A stretch of DNA of 64,000 bases from a bacterium (GTDB lineage Bacteria; Desulfobacterota; JAPLJL01): the NCBI GenBank assembly GCA_028713675.1, contig JAQTNV010000007.1, forward strand, positions 23,043 to 87,042. Reading direction: 5' to 3'. The notes beneath the pieces are model-generated. The model was not told the origin of the DNA. It was given only the letters and a program-made list of their open reading frames with translations, and did no database searches. Positions 1-9,512 of the stretch are shown here, in pieces. The stretch's first letter is position 1; each line of letters opens with the position of its first letter. The position numbers and the translations under genes were made by a program.

Positions 1-648
1 CCTGTAGCAAAAAAGGCAGGAATAGGGGCAACCTCTTTGGGTTGAGCTCGGCAAATTGATCGATTTACTCGACAAGCGGTGAAAGGAACGATAAATATCC
101 AATGGGAACAAGTCGAAGGCCGGAAAAGTCAAGGAATCCAAATCAATCAAGAACGGCCTGAGAGGATTGACCCGGACGTCCCCGTTTTCCCGGTAGGCAA
201 TCCCCCGGATTCCCGCCAGCGGTTGGCCGTCCTGGCAGGCCTGAACCAGTCCCGCCAGGGTCTCCTCCCCCTCGCCTTGGACCAGAAAATCGAAAGTCGG
301 GAATTCCTCCAGGGTCTCCCGGGGAAGGGCGGAGGCATGGCACCCCCCGATTACGATCGGGACCGCCGGGTTGCGGCTTTTAATTTCCTGGGCCGTTCTC
401 CCGGCTTCCTCGATCTGTTCGGTGTAGGCGGTGATCCCAACCAGCCCGGGGCCGAAATCCGCCGCCCGCCTCTCGACCTCCGCAAAGGACAGTTCCTCCA
501 CCTGGGCGTCAACCACCCGCACCTCGTGGCCCTTCTGCCGGAGCGCCGCGGCCAGGCAAGCCATCCCTATATGGGGATTAGAATAACTGAGGGCGAAATC
601 CCGGTGGCGGCTCTTGATCCGGGGAGGGATCACCAAAAGCGTTTTCAC
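1..648 (-). CDS. B12-binding radical SAM protein (partial, C-terminus off the left edge)
   Basis: I translated this by hand; it is open to the window edge. It starts at a GTG with GAGGAG about 8 bases upstream, 10 bp after the preceding radical SAM gene. The N-terminal ~130 residues form a cobalamin-binding Rossmann domain (KTLLVIPPRIKS, RQKGHEVRVVDAQV, VIGGCHASALP, VQGEGEE). A linker leads to TQRGCPYSCLFCY, the CxxxCxxC cluster of radical SAM enzymes, at the very edge. The family carries out B12-assisted methylations or rearrangements on lipids, antibiotics and cofactors; the substrate here is unknown. It is closely similar in layout to the next gene, so the pair is probably a tandem duplication. 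Confidence 0.85.
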   Translation of the reverse strand, partial: MKTLLVIPPRIKSRHRDFALSYSNPHIGMACLAAALRQKGHEVRVVDAQVEELSFAEVERRAADFGPGLVGITAYTEQIEEAGRTAQEIKSRNPAVPIVIGGCHASALPRETLEEFPTFDFLVQGEGEETLAGLVQACQDGQPLAGIRGIAYRENGDVRVNPLRPFLIDLDSLTFPAFDLFPLDIYRSFHRLSSKSINLPSSTQRGCPYSCLFCYR

Positions 649-658
649 CCGGTTCTCC

Positions 659-2065
659 TCATTGAAAACCTCTTTCCCGAACCAGGGAACGCCGGGAGAA
701 ATGCCGGATCCCGTCCATCCAGGAAACGTCCCGAAAGGAACCCCGGAAAATCATCCCGGGGAGCCGGGAAAGGTAGAAACGCCGGTAGGCCAGCCGCTGC
801 AGAGAAAAAAGTTCGCGGTCCGGAACTTCACTGAGGTTGAAATAACTCCGGTGCAGATCCAGATCCTTATAACTGAAACCCGGACCGGGAAAACGCTCCG
901 AAGCGCGGAACTGTTCTCCCATTTTTGTTCCCCCGTAAGGGACCGCCATGAAAAAAGAAGCAAAATCCAGCCGGGAAGACCACGCCCACTCCACCGAGGA
1001 ACGCGCTTCTTCGTAGGTTTCAGTCGGAAATCCCAGCATGAAAAAACCCAGAGTGGTGATCCCCAGCCGGCGGCAGTTCTCAATCGAACCCCGAACCGCA
1101 TCCAGATCGATATTCTTCCCGATCAGTTTCTGCAGGCGGGGGGAGGCGGTCTCCACGGCCAGGGCGGTGAAGTAAGTCCCGGCTTTTTTAAAATTATCCA
1201 GCAGTTCGGGATTCAGCCGGTCTCCTCTCAAACCGTTGGGAAAAGCCAGTTTGACTCCCCATCCCCTTTCCCGGATCGCCGCCAGAATCCTGCCCGCCCG
1301 TTCGTGATCCAGGTTGAAGATGTCGTCAATAATCTCAAATTCCCTTATTTGGTAATCCCGGTAAAGCGTTTCCAATTCGGAAATCACATTCTCCGGGCTG
1401 CGGGGATGGAAGCCCCTCCCGAAAAGCTTGTGGCAATAAATACAGCCGTAAGGGCAGGCCCGGGAAGTCATCACCGCCATGTACCTTCTTTTCGGAAGGT
1501 TGCCCATGCGCTTGACCTTCGCGTAATCATTAATATTGATAAGGTCCCAGGCCGGAAAGGGAAGTTGGTCCAAAGCCTCGATATAAGGCCGGGCCTCGTT
1601 CCGAACCGCCTGACCATTCTCCCGGCGGACGATCCCCCGGATCTGGCTCAAGCTTTTTCCCGCCGCCAGGCAATCCACCAGTTCCCGAACGGTTTCCTCC
1701 CCTTCTCCGAGCACCACGCAATCGATGTTCGGATCATTCAGGACCTCTTCGGGATAAGCCGAGGGGTGCGGGCCGCCGGCCAGGACCGCGGAAACCCCCG
1801 GGATATTTTTGGAGATACCCGCGATCCGGTGCATCGCCTCGGATTCCTGAGTCAGGGCGGAGAGCCCGACGATCTCCGGGGAGAAACGCGCGAGCTCCTC
1901 CCCGATCCAATCCAACCGATCCGGACTGAGCCGTAAATCCAGGAGCCGGACCTCGTGCCCCTTCTGCCTGAGAACGGAAGCGAGGTACATTATCCCCAGC
2001 GGGGGAGTAACCAGGAGATTAAAGCTCCGGGGCAATGAACATTTAACCAATGCGATTCTGGCCAT
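659..2065 (-). CDS. B12-binding radical SAM protein
   Basis: 468 residues. The N-terminal cobalamin-binding domain (about 1-140) has PPLGIMYLASVLRQKGHEV and VVLGEGEETVREL. It is followed by a radical SAM core with TSRACPYGCIYCHKLFGRG at about residue 205, whose three cysteines are the CxxxCxxC iron-sulfur ligands. The C-terminal part has the TIM-barrel motifs typical of class B methylases (LGFFMLGFPTETYEEA). The gene lies 10 bp upstream of a second protein of the same architecture and 6 bp downstream of a methyltransferase gene, so it is co-transcribed with surface-polymer glycosyltransferases. A role in modifying a lipid or sugar polymer is inferred from the neighbours only. Confidence 0.9.
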   Translation of the reverse strand: MARIALVKCSLPRSFNLLVTPPLGIMYLASVLRQKGHEVRLLDLRLSPDRLDWIGEELARFSPEIVGLSALTQESEAMHRIAGISKNIPGVSAVLAGGPHPSAYPEEVLNDPNIDCVVLGEGEETVRELVDCLAAGKSLSQIRGIVRRENGQAVRNEARPYIEALDQLPFPAWDLININDYAKVKRMGNLPKRRYMAVMTSRACPYGCIYCHKLFGRGFHPRSPENVISELETLYRDYQIREFEIIDDIFNLDHERAGRILAAIRERGWGVKLAFPNGLRGDRLNPELLDNFKKAGTYFTALAVETASPRLQKLIGKNIDLDAVRGSIENCRRLGITTLGFFMLGFPTETYEEARSSVEWAWSSRLDFASFFMAVPYGGTKMGEQFRASERFPGPGFSYKDLDLHRSYFNLSEVPDRELFSLQRLAYRRFYLSRLPGMIFRGSFRDVSWMDGIRHFSRRSLVRERGFQ

Positions 2066-2071
2066 GGGCGG

Positions 2072-2713
2072 TCACTTTTTAGAACATTTTAACACCGTAA
2101 AGAGGGGGAGAATAAAAGGCAGGTGCGAAATCCCCCGGACCTGAAAAAAACGGTCCAGGCCGGCCCGGAGCTCCGGGTAGGCATGGAAATGATCCTCCGG
2201 GGCGGTGAGCCCGAAAAGCTTCCGGCCCAGGCGATAGAAAAAGCCCTCGACCGGCAGGGAGACCACCGCCGTTCCCCCGGGTTTCAAAACCGCATGCATC
2301 TTCCGGATAAAAGCCTCCAGGTCGCGCTGGTGCTCCAGGACATCCGCGGCCACCACCAGGTCAAAGAACCCCGGCGGGAAATCCTGGGTGAGGAAATCCC
2401 CCTCGATCAGGGTGACGTTTTTTAACCGGTAATGCTCGGTCACCCTCCGGGCGTTGGCGATCCGCAGATCAATTCCCCAGACCCGGGGGTAATAACCGGC
2501 CAGGGAGGGGAGCAGCTCCCCGCCGCCGCAGCCGGAATCGAGAACCGTTTCCGCCTTGATCCCCCGGGCCAGACCGCAGATCTTCCGGAGTCTCTCCCAG
2601 AAAATCCAGCGGAGGAGCGGATCAGGATGGGAATAGAGATTCCCGGTGGTGAGATTGGCGTCCGCCGGGATGAAATTTTCCCGGTAAAAGCTTCTCGGGA
2701 TCCGGATAAACAT
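2072..2713 (-). CDS. Class I SAM-dependent methyltransferase
   Basis: About 213 residues. Motif I VLDSGCGGGELLPSLAGYY is the SAM-binding glycine loop; FFDLVVAADVLEHQRDLEAF and LKPGGTAVVSLP match motifs post-II and III of Methyltransf_11/25 enzymes. I chose the ATG at 2713, which overlaps the stop of the upstream glycosyltransferase by one base (TGATG), instead of the TTG three bases earlier. The overlap implies translational coupling. Acceptor unknown; methylation of a glycan or lipid-linked sugar is a reasonable guess from the neighbours. Confidence 0.85.
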   Translation of the reverse strand: MFIRIPRSFYRENFIPADANLTTGNLYSHPDPLLRWIFWERLRKICGLARGIKAETVLDSGCGGGELLPSLAGYYPRVWGIDLRIANARRVTEHYRLKNVTLIEGDFLTQDFPPGFFDLVVAADVLEHQRDLEAFIRKMHAVLKPGGTAVVSLPVEGFFYRLGRKLFGLTAPEDHFHAYPELRAGLDRFFQVRGISHLPFILPLFTVLKCSKK

Positions 2714-4353
2714 CAATATTCCTTTTTATACACGCTGATCCGGAAACCTTTCATCTCCGGATACACGATCCCGGCCCAGGCTTCCCAGGCCCCCGCGGGC
2801 CGGAAACTCCTGACCAGCCGGTATTTTTCCCCGCGGGAGACGGCCTGGATCACCTCCCGGTAACCCTGGAAGGATTTAATAAAGCGCTCTTCCTGGAAAA
2901 GGGAAGACTCGGCCACCGCCAGGAAATCTGGATCATATTTTTCCAGCCCGGCCAGGGAAAAATCGGCGGCCCGCCGGATGACCAGTTCATTCCGGAAACC
3001 AAAATGCCGGGTGGAGTGATAGGTCCCGAAATAAGTCGCCACCTTCTTATCCTTGGGAATTTCCTGATTGATCCACTCCCCCGCTTCCCGGTAGACCTGA
3101 AACTGTCCCTGGAAATGGGGAATTTTAAGATCCGAGAGAAAAAATACCAGGGAAAGGCCGAGGAGCAAGCCGCCGGCCAGACGCAACCGGGTCGGACCGG
3201 CGAGAAAAAACCGCAGGGCCTCCGCCCCCAGGATAACGATAAAGGGGAAATAAGGGAGCTGATACTGGGGCATGGCCAACTGGGAAACACTGCCGGAAAA
3301 AACGAAGTAACCGACGGGAAACGCGATAAAAATCAGAGCTTTCCGCCAGTCCTTCCGGGAAAAAAGAACCAGCCCCAGGGCGGCGGCCGGATAGATGAGC
3401 GGTCCGAAAAAGAAAGGAAAAAGAATAAAAACCTGGTAAAAAAACCGCCGGTAAAAAAAACTGGAGGGATCGGTCCGAAACTGGATCAGGTGCTGCTGGT
3501 TCTGGCCCATCTGCGCCCCGAGCTGATCCCGAAACGCGGCGAAATCCAGGACCGAATACGGACAGGTCAGGAAAAACACGACGGCAGCCACGTAGCCGCA
3601 GAAAAGGAATTTTTTCGAAAACCATCCCCGCCATCCCGTTTTCAGCCCCACCGCAAACAGGACGGGCAGGAAGACAAAGAAATTGTACTTGGTGGAAAGC
3701 GCGAGGCCTCCGCACACGCCCGCCCAGACAAAATCCTGGAGATCCCCCCGCTCGTAAATATTCAGGGAAAAGTAACAGGTCAGAAAAATCCAGAACAAGA
3801 GGGAAATATCAACCTTGAAAACCTGGGAGAAAAAAATATGGAAGGGGGAAATCGCCAGGAAAAGAGCGGCCAGTGACCCCGTCCGCCGGCCGAACAATCT
3901 CCGGCCCAGCAGGTAGGTCAGGTATATGGTCCCCAGCCCGAAGGCGATGGAGGTGACCCGGCCGAGGTAAAAAAGCAATAATCCCTGATCATAGATCCCG
4001 AATCCTTTTATGCATTCCCCGACGGTACCGATCCCGCCCGTCACCCAGTTTATCCCGAGCGCAGGCGAGAGACACCTGGCTCCCAGCACCAGGCCGTAAA
4101 GCAGGGTGGTCCAATAAATCGGAAAGGACCCGTACCAGAAAAAATGCGGGTTCGGATCGCCGGTCTGCAGAATTCTCCAGGCGGCCCCCACCACATCCCC
4201 TTCGTCGCCGTACTCAAAAAATGGGAGCAGAAAATTCAGATGGGGCAGACGGAAAACCAGCGCGAGCAGGAGAATGCCGGCAATCAGGACGCGATCGCTT
4301 TCCCGGATCTTCACCCAGAAAGACTGTCCTGGCGGAATTGAATTTTCCTTCAT
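2713..4353 (-). CDS. GT39-family membrane glycosyltransferase (paralogue 1)
   Basis: 546 residues with about ten hydrophobic helices. The first periplasmic loop carries FFEYGDEGDVVGAA, the acidic DE pair expected of GT39/ArnT-like enzymes that move a sugar from a polyprenyl-phosphate donor to lipid, protein or glycan on the outer face of the inner membrane. ISPFHIFFSQVFKVDISL is the second conserved block. It is strongly similar to the genes at 4524 and 7887, indicating local duplication. A 45-bp stretch (4042-4086) is identical to one in paralogue 2. Donor and acceptor cannot be told from sequence. Confidence 0.85.
   Translation of the reverse strand: MKENSIPPGQSFWVKIRESDRVLIAGILLLALVFRLPHLNFLLPFFEYGDEGDVVGAAWRILQTGDPNPHFFWYGSFPIYWTTLLYGLVLGARCLSPALGINWVTGGIGTVGECIKGFGIYDQGLLLFYLGRVTSIAFGLGTIYLTYLLGRRLFGRRTGSLAALFLAISPFHIFFSQVFKVDISLLFWIFLTCYFSLNIYERGDLQDFVWAGVCGGLALSTKYNFFVFLPVLFAVGLKTGWRGWFSKKFLFCGYVAAVVFFLTCPYSVLDFAAFRDQLGAQMGQNQQHLIQFRTDPSSFFYRRFFYQVFILFPFFFGPLIYPAAALGLVLFSRKDWRKALIFIAFPVGYFVFSGSVSQLAMPQYQLPYFPFIVILGAEALRFFLAGPTRLRLAGGLLLGLSLVFFLSDLKIPHFQGQFQVYREAGEWINQEIPKDKKVATYFGTYHSTRHFGFRNELVIRRAADFSLAGLEKYDPDFLAVAESSLFQEERFIKSFQGYREVIQAVSRGEKYRLVRSFRPAGAWEAWAGIVYPEMKGFRISVYKKEY
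4042..4086. repeat. 45-bp perfect repeat shared by GT39 paralogues (copy 1)
   Basis: Identical to 5895-5939. It encodes the first periplasmic loop segment RCLSPALGINWV of two otherwise diverged paralogues, which suggests recent gene conversion or transfer. Confidence 0.9.
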
Positions 4354-4523
4354 CGGGAAACAACCGTTCTGACGCTCCGGAGCGGATTCCGGGCCGGATC
4401 ACCTCGGGAATCCGGGGCCCGGATGCCCTCCCCGATTATCCGCGTCGGATCGGGCAAGAAATGATTAAACGTCTGTATTTATAAAGACTGATAAGGACCG
4501 GAGGCCCGGCTCGCGGATCCGGG

Positions 4524-6197
4524 CTAGGACCCGGGAGGGGATTTTTTCGAATCCGCGGCTTCCCTCCGGCTCCAGACCGTGATCCGGAATCCCTGCATTT
4601 GCCGGTAGACTTTCCCCGCCAGCCATTCCCAGGTCGGCTCCAGCCTGAATTCCTTGACTAAATAATACTCTTTCCGGCCCTCTCCATAAAAGAGCCAATC
4701 CAGGAGCTCTAGGTAACCCTCAAAATGACAGGGGCAGCGGGGTTCCTTGAAAATCTGCGAATCCGTCAGGATCAGGTAATCCGGATTTGCTTCCCGGACC
4801 CGGGCCACCGACAGGCGGTCGGCCTTGGCTTCGCGTTCCTCCCGGGCAAAACGGAAATGTCCCGTGGCCGGCACCTGCCAGAAGAAATCCAGCACGGGTT
4901 TGTCCTTGGGAATCTCCCGGTCAATCCACCGGCCGGCTTTCTGATAAACCCCGAATTGCCCCTGGAAATGCGGGATCCACAAGTCCGAAAGGAAAAATAT
5001 CAGGGAAAGGACCAGGAGCGCCCCGCCGGCTCCCCGCCGCCAGCCGGCTGATTTCCATAATTCCAGCATCCCCTGCGTTCCCAGGATGACAAAGAAAAAC
5101 AGGTAAGGCAGCTGGTATTGGGGCGGCACCAGCTCGGAAACGCCGGCGGTAAAGAAAAAATAAGCCACCGGGAAAGACAAGAGGAGTATGGTCAGGCGCC
5201 AATCCTTCCTGACCAGCAGGAAAAAACCGTAGGCGGACGCCACGTATATTATGGGCCCGAAAAATGCCGGGAAAATCAGAAATATCTGGTAGAAAAAACG
5301 CCGGTGGAAAAAACTGGCCGGATCGTACCGGTATATCCATAAAAACTGCTGGTTCACGTTCATCTGGACCGTGAGCTGGTGATAAAAATTACGGAAATCC
5401 AGGACCGAGTAGGGACAGGTAAGGACAAACACCATCGCGGCCAGGTATCCCCCGATCAGGACCTTCCAGGAAAACAATCCTTCCCACCCCGACCTTAAAA
5501 CGGGGGCAAGCAGAAAAGGCAGCAGGATCAGGAAGTTATACTTGGTGGACATGACCAATCCGGCCGCCAGGCCGGCCCAGAGGAAGCTTCCGATGCTTCC
5601 CCGCTCGTATATGTCCAGGGAGAAATAAACAACCAGGAGCATCCAGAAAGCCAGGGAAATATCCACTTTGAAAACCTGGGAAAAAAAGATATGAAACGGC
5701 GCCACGGTGAGGAAGAGGGCGGAAATGTAACCGGCGCCCCTCCCCCAGATTCTCCGGGCCAGGATGAAGGCGATTACGATTGTGCCCAGCCCGAACAGGA
5801 TCGAAGTAAATCTGCCCAGGCCCAGCAGCAGAAAGCCCTGGTCGTTAATGCCGAAGTTTCTTATGCATTCCCCGATTGTGCCTACCTCTCCCCCCACCCA
5901 GTTTATCCCGAGCGCAGGCGAGAGACACCTGGCTCCCAGAACCAGGTCATACAACAGGGCCGTCCAGTAAATCGGAAAAGAGCCGTATGAGTAGAAATGG
6001 GGATTCAGGTCGCCGGTCTGGACAATCCGCAGGGCCGCCTTGACCAGGTCGTTCTCGTCGGAATATTCGAAGTACGGGATCAGAAAATCCAGGTGATGAA
6101 GGCGCAGGGCCAGCCCGAGCAGAAGTAAAACCGACAATCCCAGGAAATCCTTTTTAGAGATCATATTTGTCACATTCCCGGAAATTGACCGGCCCAT
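4524..6197 (-). CDS. GT39-family membrane glycosyltransferase (paralogue 2)
   Basis: 557 residues and multi-spanning. It has the GT39 acidic motif FEYSDENDLVKAA near residue 52 and VAPFHIFFSQVFKVDISLA near residue 175. It is closely related to the genes at 2713 and 7887. The ATG at 6197 gives an 11-residue polar leader; an internal ATG at 6164 (MISKKDFLGL) immediately before the first helix is an equally good start, and neither has a clear ribosome site. 170 bp separate it from the next gene, so it may start its own transcript. Expected product: a periplasm-facing polyprenyl-phosphate-sugar transferase. Confidence 0.85.
   Translation of the reverse strand: MGRSISGNVTNMISKKDFLGLSVLLLLGLALRLHHLDFLIPYFEYSDENDLVKAALRIVQTGDLNPHFYSYGSFPIYWTALLYDLVLGARCLSPALGINWVGGEVGTIGECIRNFGINDQGFLLLGLGRFTSILFGLGTIVIAFILARRIWGRGAGYISALFLTVAPFHIFFSQVFKVDISLAFWMLLVVYFSLDIYERGSIGSFLWAGLAAGLVMSTKYNFLILLPFLLAPVLRSGWEGLFSWKVLIGGYLAAMVFVLTCPYSVLDFRNFYHQLTVQMNVNQQFLWIYRYDPASFFHRRFFYQIFLIFPAFFGPIIYVASAYGFFLLVRKDWRLTILLLSFPVAYFFFTAGVSELVPPQYQLPYLFFFVILGTQGMLELWKSAGWRRGAGGALLVLSLIFFLSDLWIPHFQGQFGVYQKAGRWIDREIPKDKPVLDFFWQVPATGHFRFAREEREAKADRLSVARVREANPDYLILTDSQIFKEPRCPCHFEGYLELLDWLFYGEGRKEYYLVKEFRLEPTWEWLAGKVYRQMQGFRITVWSRREAADSKKSPPGS
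5895..5939. repeat. 45-bp perfect repeat shared by GT39 paralogues (copy 2)
   Basis: Identical to 4042-4086 inside the upstream paralogue; the surrounding sequence has diverged. Confidence 0.9.
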
Positions 6198-6303
6198 TTC
6201 CAGATAGAATCATTGCTTGAGCTCGAGATGTGACAGCAATTGTTTTCGGATAACACCGTTTTTTCCCCGGGTAAATTCGGCCCGATCGAGGGATACCCGC
6301 CGG

Positions 6304-7872
6304 TTAACGCTTTTTCTGAAATATGTATATTTCGTACATGTTTTCATCCCTGATAATTTTCCCCGCCAGCTCGGTTATCGGCATTTTGAAAATTTTCCTG
6401 ATTTCATAATGTTCGGTATCCTTTTTCAGCACCTGATACATTTTTTCGTAATCCTTTTTCAAGACGCTGTCCGCTATTTCCATAACAATGTAGTCGGGCT
6501 TGACCTCTTCCAGGGTCCGCAAATCAAATGAATCGGTCCACTTTATTCTATTTTCCCTGACAAAATTCAACTTCTCAGACGGGATCAGAAAGCCATAATA
6601 ACCGATTACCCTGCTGCCGGCGGGAATTTCTTTCTCGATCCATTGGCCGAGTTTTTCATATTGATGGATGTAAACCCTGTAGCTGGCAAAAGGCGCGGTC
6701 AGGTTCACGATCTCGTAAACGAGAAAAGCAGCCAGAAGAATTGATTTCACGCTGGCGATTTTGCGGACATTGTTGGCGATGTAATATGAGCAGAAAATTA
6801 TGACAAAAGGATACAAGGGCAGAATATGCTGGGGGAGCATCACGAACCCCGATTGCGTTTCCACCATCAGGAAGTAAACCAGCGGCAGCGAAATCAGCAG
6901 AATGAACGCCTGCCTTTTCTGCGCGAATAACTGCCGGCCTCCCGCGAGGGCCAGGACATACAGCAGCGGGTTGAACAACAAAGGAAATATCAAAACGACC
7001 GAGGCCGCGGCCTGCCCGATCAAATATGCCGCCAATTCGATCGGATCCTTCGAAAAAGCGTATCTTTGGATGACCAGTTCGTTGAGAATCTGCCTGATGA
7101 GATTGTTCAAATCGAAGAAGCAATACGGGCAGGTGAGGAAGAAGGTCAAGAGAGCCGCGTTTATGCACAGGATCGGCTTGATCAAAGCCCGGGAAAATAC
7201 TTTTTCCGTCTGCCAGTAGGCCACGAATACCGGGACCATCAGGAAAAAGTAATATTTGGTCGAAACCGCCAGCCCGACCAGTATTCCCGCCAGCAGGTAA
7301 TGCTTTGTTTTTCTTTCTTCAATAATCAGCAAAGACAAATATACGCACAGCAGGAGCAGAAACAGCAGGGACATATCGACCTTGAACAATTGGGAGGAAA
7401 GAACATGGAGAGGCGAGATCGACATTAAGAAAGCCGACCAGTACCCGGCTTTCTCGCCGAACAGCTTTTTGACGGTTAAAAACATGACATAGATGCTGGC
7501 GATTCCGAACAAAACGGAGGTCAGCCTCCCCAGATAATACAGGGAAGGATCAATCACGCTTTCCTTGACGGGAATGAGCGCATAAAAGGAATGTTTCTCC
7601 CCGGTGAAAAGCCAGGAAATATAATAGAAAATTTTAAAAATCAGCGCCGACCAATAGACCGGGAAGGAACCATATTTGAAGCTCAGGGGACAAAAGAGAT
7701 TTGCCGGATCAACATGAACTGCCAGGTTGGCCCAGATATATTCATCCGGGATTTCGAAATAATCCAGGAGAAAATCCAGATTTACGATCCGGATAATCCC
7801 GGCCAAAAGGCAGATGGCCAGAATAATCACGTAATTCTGCCGGTTCTTCCCGGGGACGGTGATATTTTCCAC
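6304..7872 (-). CDS. GT39-family membrane glycosyltransferase (divergent)
   Basis: 522 residues. It starts at a GTG (7872), with no ATG available before the first helix. The acidic loop is DYFEIPDEYIWANL and the second block ISPLHVLSSQLFKVDMSLL. It is visibly more distant than the other three paralogues. Its base composition is also less GC-rich (more AAA, ATT and TTT codons), suggesting separate acquisition. It sits 14 bp downstream of the gene at 7887. Role as for the other GT39 proteins; substrate unknown. Confidence 0.85.
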   Translation of the reverse strand: MENITVPGKNRQNYVIILAICLLAGIIRIVNLDFLLDYFEIPDEYIWANLAVHVDPANLFCPLSFKYGSFPVYWSALIFKIFYYISWLFTGEKHSFYALIPVKESVIDPSLYYLGRLTSVLFGIASIYVMFLTVKKLFGEKAGYWSAFLMSISPLHVLSSQLFKVDMSLLFLLLLCVYLSLLIIEERKTKHYLLAGILVGLAVSTKYYFFLMVPVFVAYWQTEKVFSRALIKPILCINAALLTFFLTCPYCFFDLNNLIRQILNELVIQRYAFSKDPIELAAYLIGQAAASVVLIFPLLFNPLLYVLALAGGRQLFAQKRQAFILLISLPLVYFLMVETQSGFVMLPQHILPLYPFVIIFCSYYIANNVRKIASVKSILLAAFLVYEIVNLTAPFASYRVYIHQYEKLGQWIEKEIPAGSRVIGYYGFLIPSEKLNFVRENRIKWTDSFDLRTLEEVKPDYIVMEIADSVLKKDYEKMYQVLKKDTEHYEIRKIFKMPITELAGKIIRDENMYEIYIFQKKR

Positions 7873-7886
7873 CGATCAGACCTTTT

Positions 7887-9509
7887 TCATTTCAACTTCC
7901 GGAAGATCAGGATCCGGAAACCGGCGAATTCCGGGTGAACGAATCCCGCGAACATCTCCCACGGGCGGGGCGGGGAAAAACCCGCCTCCAGGAGGTACGA
8001 TTTATTGGAATTGCTTTTCAATTCCACCAGTAAATCCCGGTATTCCCTCCACACCGGCGTGGCAAAACTGGTTTGATAAAACATCTTTGCATCGATCAGG
8101 ACCACCCATTCCGGGTCCACTCTCTTTAACTCTTGCGGGGAAAGATCCCCCGCGCGCAGGTAACCATGCCCGTCGGTAAATCCCCAGTCGCCCGTCGGGG
8201 TGTAAACCCACCAATAGAAAATGGCCTTTTCCCCCCGGGGTATCTTTTGCTGAACCCATTGGGCGGCTTCCCGGTAAGGGCCATAAACCCCGTAAAAATG
8301 GGGATATTTCAGATCCGTCAGGAAAAACAGAACCGAAAAAATCAGGGCCGCCCATCCGGCCAGCTTCAGCCGGGCCGACCCGGTCTTCAAGAGTTCCACC
8401 AGCGCGAACGACCCGGCGAGGGCCACAAAGGGGAAAATCGGATACTGGTACTGGGGGTAAAGGTCCCGGACGTAAAAAGACACGAAAAAGAAATAGGAGA
8501 CCGGGAAACTTAAGAACATTATTCCCCGGGGGAGATCCGAGGCCAGGATCCGATAACCGCCGCCCAGAGAAAGCAGAAACAGGAGCGGTCCGAAATAAAA
8601 GGGAAACATCACCAAAAATCGATATATCAAAGGGTTCAAGGACGAATAAAGCTGGGCGCTTCCGTAAATGTACAGGTTCAGATTCGCCTTCAGCGACTTC
8701 ACGCCTTGATAAAAGCCGGGAAAATCCAGCAGGACAAACGGGCAGGACACGAAGAAAACCACCAGCCCCACGTACAGGGAGAGCAGGCCCTGTTTGACCG
8801 TCTTTCCCCGGTCGGCCCCCGGCCGGGCCCAAATCGCCGTCAAGGCCGCCAGCAGCGGCAGAAATGACAGGAAATTGTATTTGGTCCCCAGGGAAAGCCC
8901 GCCGCAGACTCCCGCTCCGATCGCGTCCCGGAGCCGCCCCTGCCGGTACAGTTCCCAGGCAAAATAAAAAGTCAGCAGGGTCCAGAAAAGCAGGGAAGCG
9001 TCCACCTTGAAAATCTGGGAAAAATAGATATGCAGCGGCGAAATCGACAGGAAAAATGCCGCCAGCAGCCCGGTTTCCCGGTTGAGAACCTTTCTCCCGA
9101 GCAGGTAGACCAGGTAGACGGTTCCGAGCCCGAAGGCGATGGAGGTGGCGCGGCCGAGGTAAAAAAGCAGGAACCCCTGGTCGTACATCCCGAAGTCCCG
9201 GATGCATTCCCCGACGGCATCGATCCCGCCCGTCACCCAGCACCTGACTCCCAGCACCAGGCCGTACAACATGGCCGTCCAATAAATCGGGAAAGCGCCG
9301 TACCAGACAAAATGGGGATTCAGGTCGCCGGTCTTCAGGATTTTCAGGGCGTGCTCGACGAGATATCTTTCGTCCTGGCCGCTCTCAAAATAGGGGAGGA
9401 GAAGGGAAATCCCCTTGATTCTCAGGGCCAGGGCCAGCAGGAAAATCAGGAAAAGAATCCAACGGTCATTTCGGGGGAAAACCGCCGCCAGAACATCCCG
9501 GGATTTCAT
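7887..9509 (-). CDS. GT39-family membrane glycosyltransferase (paralogue 3)
   Basis: 540 residues with about ten membrane helices. The acidic loop is YFESGQDERYLVEHA, and ISPLHIYFSQIFKVDASLL is conserved. It is closely similar to the 2713 and 4524 proteins but lacks the eight or so residues (LSPALGIN) that both carry in the first periplasmic loop, reading RCWVTGG instead. It begins 3 bp after the methyltransferase gene at 9513, so it is probably co-translated with it. Confidence 0.85.
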   Translation of the reverse strand: MKSRDVLAAVFPRNDRWILFLIFLLALALRIKGISLLLPYFESGQDERYLVEHALKILKTGDLNPHFVWYGAFPIYWTAMLYGLVLGVRCWVTGGIDAVGECIRDFGMYDQGFLLFYLGRATSIAFGLGTVYLVYLLGRKVLNRETGLLAAFFLSISPLHIYFSQIFKVDASLLFWTLLTFYFAWELYRQGRLRDAIGAGVCGGLSLGTKYNFLSFLPLLAALTAIWARPGADRGKTVKQGLLSLYVGLVVFFVSCPFVLLDFPGFYQGVKSLKANLNLYIYGSAQLYSSLNPLIYRFLVMFPFYFGPLLFLLSLGGGYRILASDLPRGIMFLSFPVSYFFFVSFYVRDLYPQYQYPIFPFVALAGSFALVELLKTGSARLKLAGWAALIFSVLFFLTDLKYPHFYGVYGPYREAAQWVQQKIPRGEKAIFYWWVYTPTGDWGFTDGHGYLRAGDLSPQELKRVDPEWVVLIDAKMFYQTSFATPVWREYRDLLVELKSNSNKSYLLEAGFSPPRPWEMFAGFVHPEFAGFRILIFRKLK

Positions 9510-9512
9510 ATA

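Noticed and set aside
614..1936. 440-codon plus-strand open frame
   Set aside because: Shadow of the radical SAM gene; the minus-strand frame has the CxxxCxxC motif.
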